From assembly GCF_000402035.1 (NCBI RefSeq), contig NC_021287.1, forward strand, positions 186,001-250,000: a stretch of DNA of 64,000 bases. Reading direction: 5' to 3'. The position numbers and the translations under genes were made by a program. This stretch comes from Caballeronia insecticola (GTDB taxonomy: Bacteria > Pseudomonadota > Gammaproteobacteria > Burkholderiales > Burkholderiaceae). Shown in pieces: positions 45,639 through 55,563 of the stretch (position 1 is its first letter; each line of letters opens with the position of its first letter). Under the pieces are notes generated by a model. That model saw nothing but the letters and a program-made list of their open reading frames with translations, ran no database searches and was not told the origin of the DNA.

Positions 45639-46337
45639 ATGACTTACGTGTTTTCTCCGGCACCGGCGGCAGCCGTGCCCGTCGACGGTACGAACGAGCA
45701 GTTTCCGGTGCGCCGCATCTACTGCGTCGGGCGCAACTACGAAGCGCACGCGCGCGAGATGGGCCACGATCCGGATCGCGAGCCGCCGTTCTTCTTCAGC
45801 AAGCCCGCCGATGCCGTGCTGTACGTCGCGCCGGGTGCGACCGGCGAGTTTCCGTATCCGTCGCAGACCAAGAATCTGCACTTCGAGATGGAACTCGTCG
45901 CCGCGATCGGCAAACAGGGCCGTGACATTCCCGTCGATCAGGCGCTCGACTATGTCTACGGCTACGCGCTCGGCCTCGACATGACGCGCCGCGATCTGCA
46001 AGCCGAAGCGAAAAAGCTCGGCCGCCCGTGGGACACGGCGAAAGGCTTCGACCGTTCGGCGCCCATCGGCCCGATTCATCCGGTCTCGAAGGTCGGGCAT
46101 CTGGAAAAGAGCGCGATCTGGCTGACCGTCAACGGCGAGCAGAAGCAGCGCTCGGACATCTCGCAACTGATCTGGTCGGTGGGCGAGACGGTCGCGTATC
46201 TGTCGACGCTCTTCGAGCTGTTCCCCGGCGATCTCATCTTCACCGGCACGCCCGAAGGCGTCGGCGCGGTCGTGAAGGGCGATGTGCTCAAGGGCGGCGT
46301 GGACGGCATCGGCGAATTCTCCGTGCGCGTCGTCTGA
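45639..46337 (+). CDS. Fumarylacetoacetate hydrolase family protein
   Basis: A 232-residue FAH-fold protein. YCVGRNYEAHAREMG is the N-terminal catalytic His region, PPFFFSKPADAVL and LHFEMELVAAIGK carry the metal-binding Glu residues, and GDLIFTGTPEGVGAVVKGD is the C-terminal signature. Together with the adjacent maleylacetoacetate isomerase it could serve tyrosine or gentisate breakdown (fumarylpyruvate hydrolysis); 232 residues suits the small fumarylpyruvate-hydrolase type more than full-length FAH. Confidence 0.9.
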   Translation: MTYVFSPAPAAAVPVDGTNEQFPVRRIYCVGRNYEAHAREMGHDPDREPPFFFSKPADAVLYVAPGATGEFPYPSQTKNLHFEMELVAAIGKQGRDIPVDQALDYVYGYALGLDMTRRDLQAEAKKLGRPWDTAKGFDRSAPIGPIHPVSKVGHLEKSAIWLTVNGEQKQRSDISQLIWSVGETVAYLSTLFELFPGDLIFTGTPEGVGAVVKGDVLKGGVDGIGEFSVRVV

Positions 46338-46341
46338 GCTC

Positions 46342-46992
46342 ATGAACATGAAGCTCTACAGCTATTTCCGCAGTTCGGCGGCGTATCGCGTGCGCATCGC
46401 GCTGAATCTGAAGGGACTCGACTACGAGTACGCGGCGGTGCATCTGCTGCGCGACGGCGGCCAGCAGCTCAAGCCCGAATATCGCGCGCTCAATCCGGAC
46501 GGCATCGTGCCGACGCTCGTGGATGGCGACGACGTGCTCACGCAATCGCTCGCGATCATCGAGTATCTGGAGGAGACGCATCCGGAGCCGCCGCTGCTGC
46601 CGAAGAATCCGTCCGATCGCGCGTTCGTGCGCGCGGTCGCGATGCAGGTCGCGTGCGAGATTCATCCGCTCGATAACCTGCGCGTGCTCAAGTACCTGAA
46701 GCATCAGGTCAAAGTGCCGGACGAAACGAAAGATGCGTGGTACAGGCACTGGGTCGAGGCCGGTTTCGACTCGCTCGAAAAGCGTCTCGCGAGCGACAAG
46801 CGCGTCGGCGCGCTGACCTTCGGCGACACGCCGACCGTCGCCGATCTGTGCATCGTGCCGCAGGTGTTCAACGCGCGGCGCTTCGGCATCGACACGAGCC
46901 GTTTCCCGACGATCGAGCGCATCGCCGATCACGCCTGCACCATCGACGCCTTCGCGCGCGCAGCGCCTGGCCAGCAGCCGGACGCCGAATGA
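46342..46992 (+). CDS. maiA: Maleylacetoacetate isomerase (zeta-class GST)
   Basis: A 216-residue glutathione transferase. The N-terminal thioredoxin fold begins KLYSYFRSSAAYRVRIALNLKGL, where the zeta-class serine motif is seen, and LNPDGIVPTLVDGDDVLTQSLAIIEYLEE holds the glutathione site. It isomerises maleylacetoacetate or maleylpyruvate using glutathione. It begins 4 bp after the FAH stop and its own stop overlaps the LysE start, so the three genes form a tight operon. Confidence 0.93.
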   Translation: MNMKLYSYFRSSAAYRVRIALNLKGLDYEYAAVHLLRDGGQQLKPEYRALNPDGIVPTLVDGDDVLTQSLAIIEYLEETHPEPPLLPKNPSDRAFVRAVAMQVACEIHPLDNLRVLKYLKHQVKVPDETKDAWYRHWVEAGFDSLEKRLASDKRVGALTFGDTPTVADLCIVPQVFNARRFGIDTSRFPTIERIADHACTIDAFARAAPGQQPDAE

Positions 46993-47621
46993 CGGCAGTG
47001 CTTTCTGCGGGCGCGTTGTCGAGTTATTTGTCGGGCATGGGGCTGGGCGCGAGTTTGATCGTCGCGATCGGCGCGCAAAACGCGTTCGTGCTGCGGCAGG
47101 GCCTGAAGCGGCGGCACGTCGGCATCGTGGTGTCGATCTGCGCGGTCGTCGACGTGCTGTTGATCGCGCTCGGGGTCGCTGGAATGGGCGCGCTGATCGC
47201 GCGTGCGCCCGTTTTGCTCGACGTGATTCGCTGGGCCGGCGCGGTCTTCGTGTTTCTGTACGGCCTGCGCGCGTTCATCGCGGCGTGGCGCGGACCGGGG
47301 CATTTGAACGCCTCGGACGGCGACTCGCAGACGGCGATCGGCGCGGCCTCCACCGTGCTCGCGCTGTCGCTGCTCAATCCGCACGTTTATCTCGACACCG
47401 TTGTGCTGCTCGGCGGCATCGGCGCGCGTCGCGGCTGGCCGGGCAACGCGTGGTTCGCGGCGGGCGCGATGTGTTCGTCGGTTCTCTGGTTCACTACGCT
47501 CGGCTACGGCGCGCGTCTTCTGGAACCGTGGTTCGAGAAGGACATGTCGTGGCGCGTGCTCGACGTGATCGTCGGCTGCGTGATGATGTGGATCGCGGCG
47601 TCGCTCGTTTTCGCGCGATAA
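46989..47621 (+). CDS. LysE/ArgO family amino acid exporter
   Basis: A 210-residue membrane protein with six predicted helices. GLGASLIVAIGAQNAFVLRQGLKRRH is the LysE/ArgO N-terminal signature, in two overlapping blocks, and LSLLNPHVYLDTVVLLGG is the conserved central motif. Relatives export lysine or arginine. The ATG overlaps the maiA stop (ATGA), an odd functional pairing for an aromatic-catabolism operon. A bidirectional terminator starts at its stop codon. Confidence 0.9.
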   Translation: MTAVLSAGALSSYLSGMGLGASLIVAIGAQNAFVLRQGLKRRHVGIVVSICAVVDVLLIALGVAGMGALIARAPVLLDVIRWAGAVFVFLYGLRAFIAAWRGPGHLNASDGDSQTAIGAASTVLALSLLNPHVYLDTVVLLGGIGARRGWPGNAWFAAGAMCSSVLWFTTLGYGARLLEPWFEKDMSWRVLDVIVGCVMMWIAASLVFAR

Positions 47622-47650
47622 AAAAGGGCGTTCGCCGGAACGCCCTTTTT
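47621..47650. terminator. Bidirectional terminator between lysE and ftsY
   Basis: AAAAAGGGCGTTC / GAACGCCCTTTTT forms a 13-bp perfect stem with loop GCCG. The A and T tracts make it work for both convergent genes. Confidence 0.9.
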
Positions 47651-47677
47651 CGTTTTGTTTGCCCGCGTGCCTGGGCT

Positions 47678-48985
47678 TCAGCCAAGCAGCGCGTCCGCGA
47701 ATTCTTCCGCGCTGAACGGCTGCAAGTCTTCGACTTTCTCGCCCACGCCGATGAAATACACCGGAATCGGGCGCTGCCGCGCGATCGCCGCGATGATGCC
47801 GCCTTTTGCCGTGCCATCCAGCTTCGTGACGATGAGACCGGTCAGGCCCAGCGCGTCGTCGAACGCCTTCACTTGCGCGAGCGCGTTCTGACCCGTGTTC
47901 GCATCGATCACGAGCAGCACTTCGTGAGGCGCGTCGGGCATGGCTTTGGCGATGACGCGGCGCACCTTGCGCAGCTCTTCCATCAGATGCAGTTGCGTCG
48001 GCAGGCGGCCGGCGGTGTCGGCCATCATCACGTCGATCTTGCGCGCGCGTGCCGCACCGACCGCGTCGAAGATGACGGCGGCCGCATCGCCGCTTTCCTG
48101 CGCGATCACCGTGACGTTGTTGCGCTCGCCCCAGACGGTCAACTGCTCGCGCGCGGCGGCGCGGAAAGTGTCGCCGGCGGCGAGCAGCACCGACTGATTG
48201 AAGTGCTGCAGATGCTTCGCCAGCTTGCCGATGCTGGTCGTCTTGCCGGCGCCGTTCACGCCCGCGATCATCATCACGAGCGGTTGGGCGCGGCCGAGCA
48301 TCAGCGACTTTTCGAGCGGACGCAGCAGGTCGATCAGCAGATCGCGCAGCGCGGCCTTCACCTGCGACGCGTCGGTCAGACGCTCCGAGCGCACTTTTTC
48401 CCGTAGCGATTCGAGCAGGAATTCGGTCGCGTCGACGCCGGCGTCGGACATCAGCAGCGCGGTTTCGAGCTCTTCGTACAAATCCTCGTCGATTTTCGCG
48501 CCGACGAAGATGCCGGTCAGGTTCGAACTCGTCTTCGAGAGACCGTGGCGCAAACGGGAAAGCCACGATTTCTTCGCGGCGGGATCCGGCTCGGGCGGCG
48601 GCACGAACTCTTCGCTCGCGAGATCGGTTGCGGGCGCGCGCGACCATTGCGACTGCGTCCGGCCTTGCCAGTATTCCTTCGATTCCTCTGCGCTTTCTGC
48701 CTTTTGCGACGGCGGGGCGGCGGGTTTGGCGGGCGCGGGCGCAGAAGGCGCAGAAGGCGCGGGCGCCGGTGCGGGCACAGGCTGCGCAGGCACCGGTGCA
48801 GCAGACTCGGCCTTTTCGCGCGCGGCTACAGGCGGCGCTTCCGGCGGCGCCTCGGCTGCGAGCGCCTGCCGTTCCAGCTCGTCGTCGGAAAGCTCTTCGT
48901 CGTCAAGCGCCTCGGCGGATTCGTCCTGAGGCGTGTCGAGCGGCCCGTCAGCCGGCTTTTTGAATCGTTTGAAGAAGCTGAACAT
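47678..48985 (-). CDS. ftsY: Signal recognition particle receptor FtsY
   Basis: A 435-residue SRP GTPase. The first 140 residues are acidic and Ala/Pro/Glu-rich (membrane-targeting A domain), followed by the N helical bundle and G domain with GVNGAGKTTSIGKLA (G1), DTAGRLPTQ (G3) and TKLDGTAKGG (G4). It docks ribosome-SRP complexes at the inner membrane. I start at MFSFFKRFKKPAD (48985); the frame extends to 49114 through a hairpin region without family sequence. It is divergent from rsmD, as in many proteobacteria. Confidence 0.95.
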   Translation of the reverse strand: MFSFFKRFKKPADGPLDTPQDESAEALDDEELSDDELERQALAAEAPPEAPPVAAREKAESAAPVPAQPVPAPAPAPSAPSAPAPAKPAAPPSQKAESAEESKEYWQGRTQSQWSRAPATDLASEEFVPPPEPDPAAKKSWLSRLRHGLSKTSSNLTGIFVGAKIDEDLYEELETALLMSDAGVDATEFLLESLREKVRSERLTDASQVKAALRDLLIDLLRPLEKSLMLGRAQPLVMMIAGVNGAGKTTSIGKLAKHLQHFNQSVLLAAGDTFRAAAREQLTVWGERNNVTVIAQESGDAAAVIFDAVGAARARKIDVMMADTAGRLPTQLHLMEELRKVRRVIAKAMPDAPHEVLLVIDANTGQNALAQVKAFDDALGLTGLIVTKLDGTAKGGIIAAIARQRPIPVYFIGVGEKVEDLQPFSAEEFADALLG

Positions 48986-49018
48986 GAGTGTCTGACGATG
49001 ATGCGCGCACGAGGCCCG

Positions 49019-49072
49019 CGCACGGGGATAGGAGCCGCGTATTTTATCAGGCGTAGCTCCTATCCCCGTGCG
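49019..49072. repeat. 17-bp perfect inverted repeat between ftsY and rsmD
   Basis: CGCACGGGGATAGGAGC at 49019-49035 is repeated as its exact reverse complement at 49056-49072, with a 20-base AT-rich loop. The loop contains TGATAAAAT on the minus strand, which resembles an extended -10 for ftsY. It is 33 bp upstream of the ftsY start. Confidence 0.8.
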
Positions 49073-49198
49073 GTCCCCGGCACGGTGCGCGCGTGTGGTA
49101 ACGTTGGCTTTCATTGCCCGCGCCCGTCGATTGTCGATTGAAAAACATGCCGGCGCGCCATCGGGCGCGGTCGTGCGTCCGGCTCAAACATCGCATTT

Positions 49199-49825
49199 AT
49201 GTCTCGCTCGTCCGCTACTCGCTCCACTTTGCCCAGCCATACGCCGTCGCGCGGAGGCAAACCGCACACGATCCGCATCATCGGCGGTGACTGGAAGCGC
49301 ACGCCGCTGCCCGTGCTCGATCTCGACGGCCTCCGGCCCACACCGGATCGCGTGCGTGAGACGCTGTTCAACTGGCTCGGCCAGGATCTCGCGGGACAAC
49401 GCTGTCTCGACCTGTTCGCGGGCAGCGGTGCGCTCGGTTTCGAGGCGGCGTCGCGCGGCGCTGCGCGCGTGTTGATGGTCGAGCGCAGCGGCCGCGCCGC
49501 CGCGCAGATCCGGGCGAATCAAACGAAACTCGGCGCGCGCAATATCGAGATCGCGGAAGCCGATGCATTGCGGCTCGCCTCGAGCCTCGCGCCCGGTTCG
49601 TTCGATGTGATCTTTCTCGACCCGCCGTTCGGCGATCAGGCGTTACTCATGCGCGCACTGGAACTGGCCGTGCCGCTCGCTTCGGCTGATGGCGCGATCT
49701 ACGTCGAATGCGGCGATCCGCTCGACGTCGCGACCATCGATGCGCTCGCGGGCTGGTCCGTGGTGCGCGAGGGCAAAGCGGGCGCCGTCCGCTATCATTT
49801 GCTGCGCCGCGAAAATGAGGAATAA
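49199..49825 (+). CDS. rsmD: 16S rRNA (guanine(966)-N(2))-methyltransferase RsmD
   Basis: A 208-residue methyltransferase of family length. IRIIGGDWKRTPLPV and RPTPDRVRETLFNWLG are N-terminal signatures; LDLFAGSGALGFEAASRGA is motif I and VIFLDPPFGDQ is the DPPF catalytic motif. It methylates G966 of 16S rRNA in the small subunit. coaD follows on the same strand, the common rsmD-coaD order. Confidence 0.95.
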   Translation: MSRSSATRSTLPSHTPSRGGKPHTIRIIGGDWKRTPLPVLDLDGLRPTPDRVRETLFNWLGQDLAGQRCLDLFAGSGALGFEAASRGAARVLMVERSGRAAAQIRANQTKLGARNIEIAEADALRLASSLAPGSFDVIFLDPPFGDQALLMRALELAVPLASADGAIYVECGDPLDVATIDALAGWSVVREGKAGAVRYHLLRRENEE

Positions 49826-49939
49826 TGCGCGTTCCTGATTTGGCGTAGCCGGGCCCAGAGCCTAAGCGTCACGGGGAAACGAGGCAGAGTTGGTCGTCGC
49901 AGCCACGCGGCCCAATGTAAATTAGAAGAGGAGAAGCTC

Positions 49940-50443
49940 ATGGTTGTCGCCGTGTACCCGGGAACGTTCGACCCGCTTACTCGCGGGCATGAGGATATCG
50001 TCCGGCGCGCATCGAGCATTTTCGATCAGCTCGTCGTGGGCGTTGCGGACAGCCGCGCGAAGAAGCCGTTTTTCACGCTGCAGGAGCGGCTCGACATCGC
50101 GCATGACGTGCTAGGGCACTATCCGAACGTGCAGGTGAGCAGTTTTACCGGGCTGCTGAAGGATTTCGTGCGCAAGAACAATGCGCGTGTGATCGTGCGC
50201 GGGCTGCGTGCCGTGTCGGATTTCGAATACGAATTCCAGATGGCCGGCATGAACCGCTATCTGCTGCCCGACGTCGAGACGATGTTCATGACGCCGTCCG
50301 ATCAGTACCAGTTCATCTCCGGCACCATCGTGCGCGAGATTGCGCAGCTTGGCGGCGACGTGAGCAAGTTCGTGTTTCCATCGGTGGAAAAGCGGCTGAT
50401 CGACAAAGTCGTTATCCTGTCGCAGGACCCCGCGGCGCCCTGA
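49940..50443 (+). CDS. coaD: Pantetheine-phosphate adenylyltransferase
   Basis: A 167-residue nucleotidyltransferase. [21 protein letters not shown] contains the TxGH nucleotide motif in two blocks, and [19 protein letters not shown] is the C-terminal ISSTxVR equivalent. It performs the fourth step of coenzyme A synthesis. The ATG follows AGAAGAGGAGAAGCTC. It lies between rsmD and a ferredoxin gene. Confidence 0.96.
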   Translation: MVVAVYPGTFDPLTRGHEDIVRRASSIFDQLVVGVADSRAKKPFFTLQERLDIAHDVLGHYPNVQVSSFTGLLKDFVRKNNARVIVRGLRAVSDFEYEFQMAGMNRYLLPDVETMFMTPSDQYQFISGTIVREIAQLGGDVSKFVFPSVEKRLIDKVVILSQDPAAP

Positions 50444-50519
50444 GCGCCGTTCCCGCGCGCGTTCAATCTCGCAGGCGCGCGGGCGTCATGCCGGTTTCGA
50501 CACCGGCGCAAGAGAGTGA

Positions 50520-50780
<261 letters not shown>

Positions 50781-50806
50781 GCCCTTCGCGCGCTTTTGCC
50801 AATGTC

Positions 50807-51874
50807 TTAGCCGATCAGTTCCGTAAGCGCCGCGACGAGCGTATCGCATTCGGCGGGCGTGCCGATCGAAATGCGCAGATGCTGATCGATGCGCGGCAGC
50901 CTGAAGTGGCGCACGAAGATTTCCTTCGCCTTGAGCGCGGCGGCGAGCGTCGCGGCGTCGTGCGCCGGATGTTTCGCGAACACGAAATTCGCCGCCGACG
51001 GCACGACATCGAACCCCAACGCCTGTAATTGCGCCGTCAACCGGTCGCGGCTCGCGGCCACCTTCGCGCAGCTTTCCTCGAACCACGCCTGATCTTCGTA
51101 CGACGCGAGCGCCGCCGCCTGCGCTAAGCGATCGAGCGGATACGAATTGAAGCTGTCCTTCACGCGCGTGAGCGCCTCGATCAGCGCCGGATCGCCGAAC
51201 GCGAAGCCCACCCGCATGCCCGCGAGCGAGCGCGCCTTCGACGTGGTGTGCACGACGAGCAGATTCGGATACGTGTCGATCAGGCTGATCGCCGACTGCG
51301 CGCCGAAATCGACATACGCTTCATCGATGATCACGGGCACATCCGGATTCGCCTTCAGCAGCACTTCGATCTCGGCGAGCGGCAGCGCGCGGCCCGTCGG
51401 CGCGTTCGGGTTCGGCAGTAGCACGCCGCCGTTCGGCGCGCGGTAATCGTCGACATCGATGGCGAAATCCGCGTTCAGCGGCATCGTCTCGTATTCGACG
51501 CCGTACAACTGCGCATAGACCGGATAGAAGCTGTACGTAATGTCGGGAAAGCGGATCGGCCGGTCACGCTTGAGCAGCGCCTGGAACGCGTGCGCGAGCA
51601 CTTCGTCGGAGCCGTTGCCCGCGAACACCTGTTCGATGCGCAGGCCGTGATGCTTCGCCACCGCCTCGCACAGCGCGAGTGCGGTCGGATCGGGATACTT
51701 GCGCAGCGACGCGCCGTCGTCACCCAACTCGCGGCGAATTGCTTCGACCACGCGCGGCGACGGCGGATACGGATTCTCGTTGGTGTTGAGCTTGACGGGA
51801 TGCGCCAGCACAGGTTGCTCGCCCGGCACATAAGGCGTCAGTCGATGGACAATATCGCTCCAGAAACGGCTCAC
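50807..51874 (-). CDS. hisC: Histidinol-phosphate aminotransferase
   Basis: A 355-residue PLP enzyme started at the GTG at 51874, seven bases after GGAG; a GTG at 51886 would add four residues. [16 protein letters not shown] is the N-terminal signature, [12 protein letters not shown] the phosphate loop, [14 protein letters not shown] and DEAYVDFG the substrate and PLP-ring contacts, and [19 protein letters not shown] the Schiff-base lysine. It makes histidinol phosphate. It is not next to other his genes; relatives have a second hisC in the his operon, so this may be a paralog. Confidence 0.93.
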   Translation of the reverse strand: MSRFWSDIVHRLTPYVPGEQPVLAHPVKLNTNENPYPPSPRVVEAIRRELGDDGASLRKYPDPTALALCEAVAKHHGLRIEQVFAGNGSDEVLAHAFQALLKRDRPIRFPDITYSFYPVYAQLYGVEYETMPLNADFAIDVDDYRAPNGGVLLPNPNAPTGRALPLAEIEVLLKANPDVPVIIDEAYVDFGAQSAISLIDTYPNLLVVHTTSKARSLAGMRVGFAFGDPALIEALTRVKDSFNSYPLDRLAQAAALASYEDQAWFEESCAKVAASRDRLTAQLQALGFDVVPSAANFVFAKHPAHDAATLAAALKAKEIFVRHFRLPRIDQHLRISIGTPAECDTLVAALTELIG

Positions 51875-51902
51875 AGTCGGCTCCACATTCGGTTTCGAAT
51901 CT

Positions 51903-52502
51903 TCAGTTGCGATGCAGGTTCATCATCGCGCGCTCGGTTTCGCCCGCGACGACGAAGGGCATGACCGCGAGCGCGCGTTCGATCGACTGATCGATCACGT
52001 CCTGCTCTTCGCGGCGCGGCGGCTTCAGCACGAAATTCGCGACATCCGGCTTGGCGCCCGCGCGCGCGCCTTCGGGAATCAGATCACGCGGATGCCCGAT
52101 GCCGATGCGCAGCCGCCAATACTGCTGCGACGACAAATGCGCGGAAATGTCCTTGAGCCCGTTGTGTCCGCCGCTGCCGCCGCCGAGCTTCATCTTGACG
52201 GTGCCGGGCGGCAGATCGAGTTCGTCGTGCGCGACGAGGATTTCGTCGGGCAGGATCTTGAAGAACTGAGCGAGCGCGACGACGGATTGCCCCGAGCGGT
52301 TCATATACGTCTGCGGTTCAAGCAGATGCACTTCATGGCCGTGTAGCCGGCCTTTGCCATAGAAGCCGTGGAAGCGGCGTTCGTCGCGCATCGTGGCGCC
52401 TGCGTCGCGTGCGAACTGGTCGACGAACCAGAAGCCCGCGTTATGCCGCGTCGCGGTGTATTCGGCGCCCGGATTGCCCAGGCCGACGATCAGCTTGATC
52501 AT
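51903..52502 (-). CDS. pth: Peptidyl-tRNA hydrolase
   Basis: A 199-residue Pth1. [22 protein letters not shown] has the catalytic His and Asn in two blocks; [20 protein letters not shown] carries the catalytic Asp and [15 protein letters not shown] the third motif. It recycles tRNA from stalled peptidyl-tRNA. rplY lies upstream on the same strand with a terminator between them. Confidence 0.96.
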   Translation of the reverse strand: MIKLIVGLGNPGAEYTATRHNAGFWFVDQFARDAGATMRDERRFHGFYGKGRLHGHEVHLLEPQTYMNRSGQSVVALAQFFKILPDEILVAHDELDLPPGTVKMKLGGGSGGHNGLKDISAHLSSQQYWRLRIGIGHPRDLIPEGARAGAKPDVANFVLKPPRREEQDVIDQSIERALAVMPFVVAGETERAMMNLHRN

Positions 52503-52546
52503 GTCGAATCATTGCGAGTCCGGTGCGACTCGCTTGGTAGGGTGCG

Positions 52547-52581
52547 AAAAAAAACCCGCCGGGGCTTGCGCTCCGGCGGGT
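52547..52581 (-). terminator. Intrinsic terminator of rplY
   Basis: On the minus strand CCCGCCGG / CCGGCGGG (8 bp plus A-T) is followed by eight Ts. It separates rplY from pth. Confidence 0.9.
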
Positions 52582-52633
52582 CACGTCGACCGTTCGCGAG
52601 AACGGATCGAGAGGATAGCGGTGTACCGCGTGC

Positions 52634-53254
52634 TTACTCGGCCGCGGGCTTTTCGCCTTCCGCAGCATCGCCCGCCGTATCCGACACGACAGCGGCCGGA
52701 ACCGTTGCCGATGCGACGACCGGGTTTTCAGCCACGATTGCGACCGTCAGGCTCACGCCCTTCGGCAGCGGGATGTCCTTCGCGTGCATCGTCTGACCGG
52801 CTTCGATCTTCGCCAGATCGATTTCCAGGAACTCGGGCAGGTCTGCCGGCAGGCATTCCACTTCCAGTTCCGTCACGACGTGCGTGATCACCGCGCCAGC
52901 CAGCTTCACGGCCGGATTGGTTTCCTGGTTCATGAAGTGCAGCGGCACCTTGGTGTGCAGCTTCTTCTTCGCGTCGACGCGCTGGAAATCCACGTGCAGC
53001 ACCAGTTGCTTGAACGGGTGATATTGCACGTCGCGCAGCAGAACCTGTTGCGACTTGCCAGCCACGTCGAGTTCGAGGATCGACGAATGGAACACTTCTT
53101 TCTTCAGGGCGTGCCACAGGGCGTTATGGTCCAGTTCGACCAGTTGAACGTCCGTTTCACCACCGTACACGATACCCGGGGTCTTACCCGAGTTGCGCAG
53201 GCGGCGGCTCGCACCCGTACCTTGCTTGCTACGCTCGAAAGCGACGACTTTCAT
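52634..53254 (-). CDS. rplY: 50S ribosomal protein L25/general stress protein Ctc
   Basis: A 206-residue long-form L25. The N-terminal 5S rRNA-binding domain (about 1-95) begins [20 protein letters not shown]; the C-terminal TL5/Ctc domain follows (about 100-190), and the tail is Ala/Val-rich. The ATG at 53254 follows AAGGAGTCAAAA. A longer frame to 53365 runs into the prs terminator. It lies downstream of prs, the usual prs-rplY-pth order. Confidence 0.95.
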   Translation of the reverse strand: MKVVAFERSKQGTGASRRLRNSGKTPGIVYGGETDVQLVELDHNALWHALKKEVFHSSILELDVAGKSQQVLLRDVQYHPFKQLVLHVDFQRVDAKKKLHTKVPLHFMNQETNPAVKLAGAVITHVVTELEVECLPADLPEFLEIDLAKIEAGQTMHAKDIPLPKGVSLTVAIVAENPVVASATVPAAVVSDTAGDAAEGEKPAAE

Positions 53255-53363
53255 TTTTGACTCCTTGATCTGCCCGCGACCAGGCAGGGAAACCGGGACC
53301 ATCGAAAAAATGTGATCCCACAACAAGCGGCGCGAGCCTACGTCCGATTCGCGCCGATCACGC

Positions 53364-53390
53364 AAAAACGCGAAGCGGTTGCTTCGCGTT
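53364..53390 (-). terminator. Intrinsic terminator of prs
   Basis: On the minus strand AACGCGAAGC / GCTTCGCGTT (10 bp, loop AACC) runs into TTTTT overlapping the stem end. It lies just after the prs stop. Confidence 0.85.
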
Positions 53391-53405
53391 CCTTGCCAAT
53401 TCTGT

Positions 53406-54359
53406 TCAACCTTCGGCGAAGAGCGACATCACCGAGTCGCCGCGCCGGATTCGCGAGAATGTCTCCGCGAGCAGACCCGCGCTCGACAGCGGGCGGATCT
53501 TCGAGCACGCCAGCGATTCAGCCGACAGCGGAATGGTGTCCGTGACGACGAGTTCGTCGAGCTGCGACGACGCGATGCGTTCCGCCGCGCCGCCCGACAG
53601 CACCGGGTGCGTCGCGTAGGCGAAAACCTGCGTCGCGCCGCGGTCCTTCAGCACTTGCGCGGCCTTGCACAGCGTGCCTGCGGTGTCGACCATGTCGTCC
53701 ATGATCACGCAAGTGCGGCCTTCCACTTCACCGATGACGTTCATCACCTCGGCGACATTCGCCTTCGGACGGCGCTTGTCGATGATCGCGAGGTCCGTGT
53801 TCAACTGCTTGGCGAGCGCACGCGCGCGCACCACACCGCCGACGTCCGGCGACACAACCAGCAGATGATCATGGTTTTGCTTACGCAGATCGCCGAGCAG
53901 CACGGGCGTTGCGTAGATGTTGTCGACGGGGATGTCGAAGAAACCTTGAATCTGGTCGGCGTGAAGGTCCATGGTGATCACGCGATCGACGCCGGCAATT
54001 TCCAGCATGTTCGCGACGACCTTCGCCGAGATAGCCACGCGCGCGGAACGCGGACGGCGGTCCTGGCGCGCATAACCGAAGTAGGGGATGGCTGCGGTGA
54101 TCCGGCCGGCGGATGCGCGCTTGAGCGCATCGACCATGATCATCAGTTCCATCAGGTTGTCGTTCGTCGGAGCGCAGGTGGACTGCAGAACGAATACGTC
54201 TTTGCCCCGAACGTTTTCCTGAATCTCGACCATGATCTCGCCGTCTGAAAAACGGCTGACCATTGCTTTGCCGAGAGGAATTCCAAGGATCTTGACGACT
54301 TCCTGGGCAAGCGCGGGATTTGCGTTGCCAGTAAAAACCATCAGGCCGTCACTGCTCAT
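53406..54359 (-). CDS. prs: Ribose-phosphate pyrophosphokinase
   Basis: A 317-residue PRPP synthetase. [19 protein letters not shown] is the N-terminal signature, [14 protein letters not shown] the ATP-binding flexible region, and [18 protein letters not shown] the PRPP-binding loop. It makes PRPP for nucleotides, histidine and tryptophan. Two tRNA-Gln genes lie immediately upstream on the same strand, so all may share a transcript. Confidence 0.97.
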   Translation of the reverse strand: MSSDGLMVFTGNANPALAQEVVKILGIPLGKAMVSRFSDGEIMVEIQENVRGKDVFVLQSTCAPTNDNLMELMIMVDALKRASAGRITAAIPYFGYARQDRRPRSARVAISAKVVANMLEIAGVDRVITMDLHADQIQGFFDIPVDNIYATPVLLGDLRKQNHDHLLVVSPDVGGVVRARALAKQLNTDLAIIDKRRPKANVAEVMNVIGEVEGRTCVIMDDMVDTAGTLCKAAQVLKDRGATQVFAYATHPVLSGGAAERIASSQLDELVVTDTIPLSAESLACSKIRPLSSAGLLAETFSRIRRGDSVMSLFAEG

Positions 54360-54410
54360 CGTGCACCTGTCTGCGGCTGGAGGCGAGAGGAAAAACGCGA
54401 GAAAAAAGAA

Positions 54411-54488
54411 TGGCAGGGGAGGAAGGACTCGAACCCTCGCATGCCGGAATCAAAATCCGGTGCCTTGACCAACTTGGCGACTCCCCTA
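54411..54488 (-). tRNA. tRNA-Gln (anticodon TTG), copy 1
   Basis: A 78-base cloverleaf with the CCA end encoded. Acceptor TAGGGGA pairs with TCCCCTG (U1-G72 wobble, as in tRNA-Gln), anticodon arm CCGGA TTTTGAT TCCGG gives TTG, and the T arm is GAGGG TTCGAGT CCTTC. Identical in sequence to copy 2. Confidence 0.96.
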
Positions 54489-54520
54489 CACTGACTTTTT
54501 GAGTCTTGCCGGATAAAGAA

Positions 54521-54598
54521 TGGCAGGGGAGGAAGGACTCGAACCCTCGCATGCCGGAATCAAAATCCGGTGCCTTGACCAACTTGGCGACTCCCCTA
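54521..54598 (-). tRNA. tRNA-Gln (anticodon TTG), copy 2
   Basis: Identical 78 bases to copy 1, displaced by exactly 110 bp. The spacer is also similar (CTGACTTTTTGAGTCTTGCCGG against CTAACTTTTAGTCTTGCCGG), indicating tandem duplication of a 110-bp unit. Confidence 0.96.
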
Positions 54599-54652
54599 CA
54601 CTAACTTTTAGTCTTGCCGGAAAGTGTAGGACATACCCGACAAAACAAAATC

Positions 54653-55534
54653 CTATGACGCAAAAGCGAAGAGAGGATGAAAGTCCAGACTTGCTGCCAC
54701 TACACTTTTCCAGCTTGCCGGCAACTTGGCTTGCGCCAATTCTGCTTCAGCTCGGCTGGTGAAAGCGGCAAACACGCTTGCTCCCGATCCGGTCATTCGC
54801 GCTGGTGCGAGATTGGAAAACCAATCGAGCACCTTTGCAACTTCTGCGTACTTCTTAGCAACTACAGCCTGCATGTCGTTATGACCGAAGCCGTCTGGCC
54901 AGTTTGAGTCTGACCTTTGCGCTGCAAGAAAGTCCGTCATTGTGGCGACTTTCGTGTTCCGCGTCAAGCTTTCTTCGGAGAAAATCGCCGCGGTGGGGAC
55001 GTGAACCGCAGGAGTCACCACCAGGAAGAAACGTTTCGGCAATTTGACTGCCTGAAGCGCCTCGCCCACACCCTCTGCGAATGCATTCTGCCCGAAGACA
55101 AAAAACGGCACGTCCGCGCCGAGTTGCAAGCCCAGATTCTGCAGAACCTCACGCGAAAGATCAATTTCCCAGAGACGATTTAACGCAAAAAGTGACGTTG
55201 CTGCGTCAGAACTGCCTCCGCCCAGGCCTGCGCCCATCGGCAGACGCTTATCGATCTCGATTTCGACGCCGAACGGCGTGCCCGTGTGCTGCTGGAGCAG
55301 CCGCGCCGCGCGAACGATCAAATCGTCGGCTTCGGGGACGCCCGGCACATCCGTCTTGCGTTTGATCACGCCGTCGTGGCGTCGCGTGAAGTGCAGGCGA
55401 TCACCCCAGTCGAGCAACTGGAAGACGGTCTGCAGCGTGTGATAGCCATCCGGACGGCGGCCCGTGATGTGCAGAAAAAGGTTCAGCTTCGCGGGCGCGA
55501 GGCAGTCACGGAGCGAATCGTTGGATGAGGACAT
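54653..55534 (-). CDS. ispE: 4-Diphosphocytidyl-2-C-methyl-D-erythritol kinase
   Basis: A 293-residue GHMP kinase. [22 protein letters not shown] is the N-terminal signature with the catalytic Lys, in two blocks, [17 protein letters not shown] is the ATP loop, and [12 protein letters not shown] is the third GHMP motif. It performs the fourth step of the MEP isoprenoid pathway. lolB is directly upstream (29 bp) and the tRNA genes follow. Confidence 0.96.
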   Translation of the reverse strand: MSSSNDSLRDCLAPAKLNLFLHITGRRPDGYHTLQTVFQLLDWGDRLHFTRRHDGVIKRKTDVPGVPEADDLIVRAARLLQQHTGTPFGVEIEIDKRLPMGAGLGGGSSDAATSLFALNRLWEIDLSREVLQNLGLQLGADVPFFVFGQNAFAEGVGEALQAVKLPKRFFLVVTPAVHVPTAAIFSEESLTRNTKVATMTDFLAAQRSDSNWPDGFGHNDMQAVVAKKYAEVAKVLDWFSNLAPARMTGSGASVFAAFTSRAEAELAQAKLPASWKSVVAASLDFHPLFAFAS

Positions 55535-55563
55535 GCGCGGCGCAGTGACAAATGCAAAAGACG

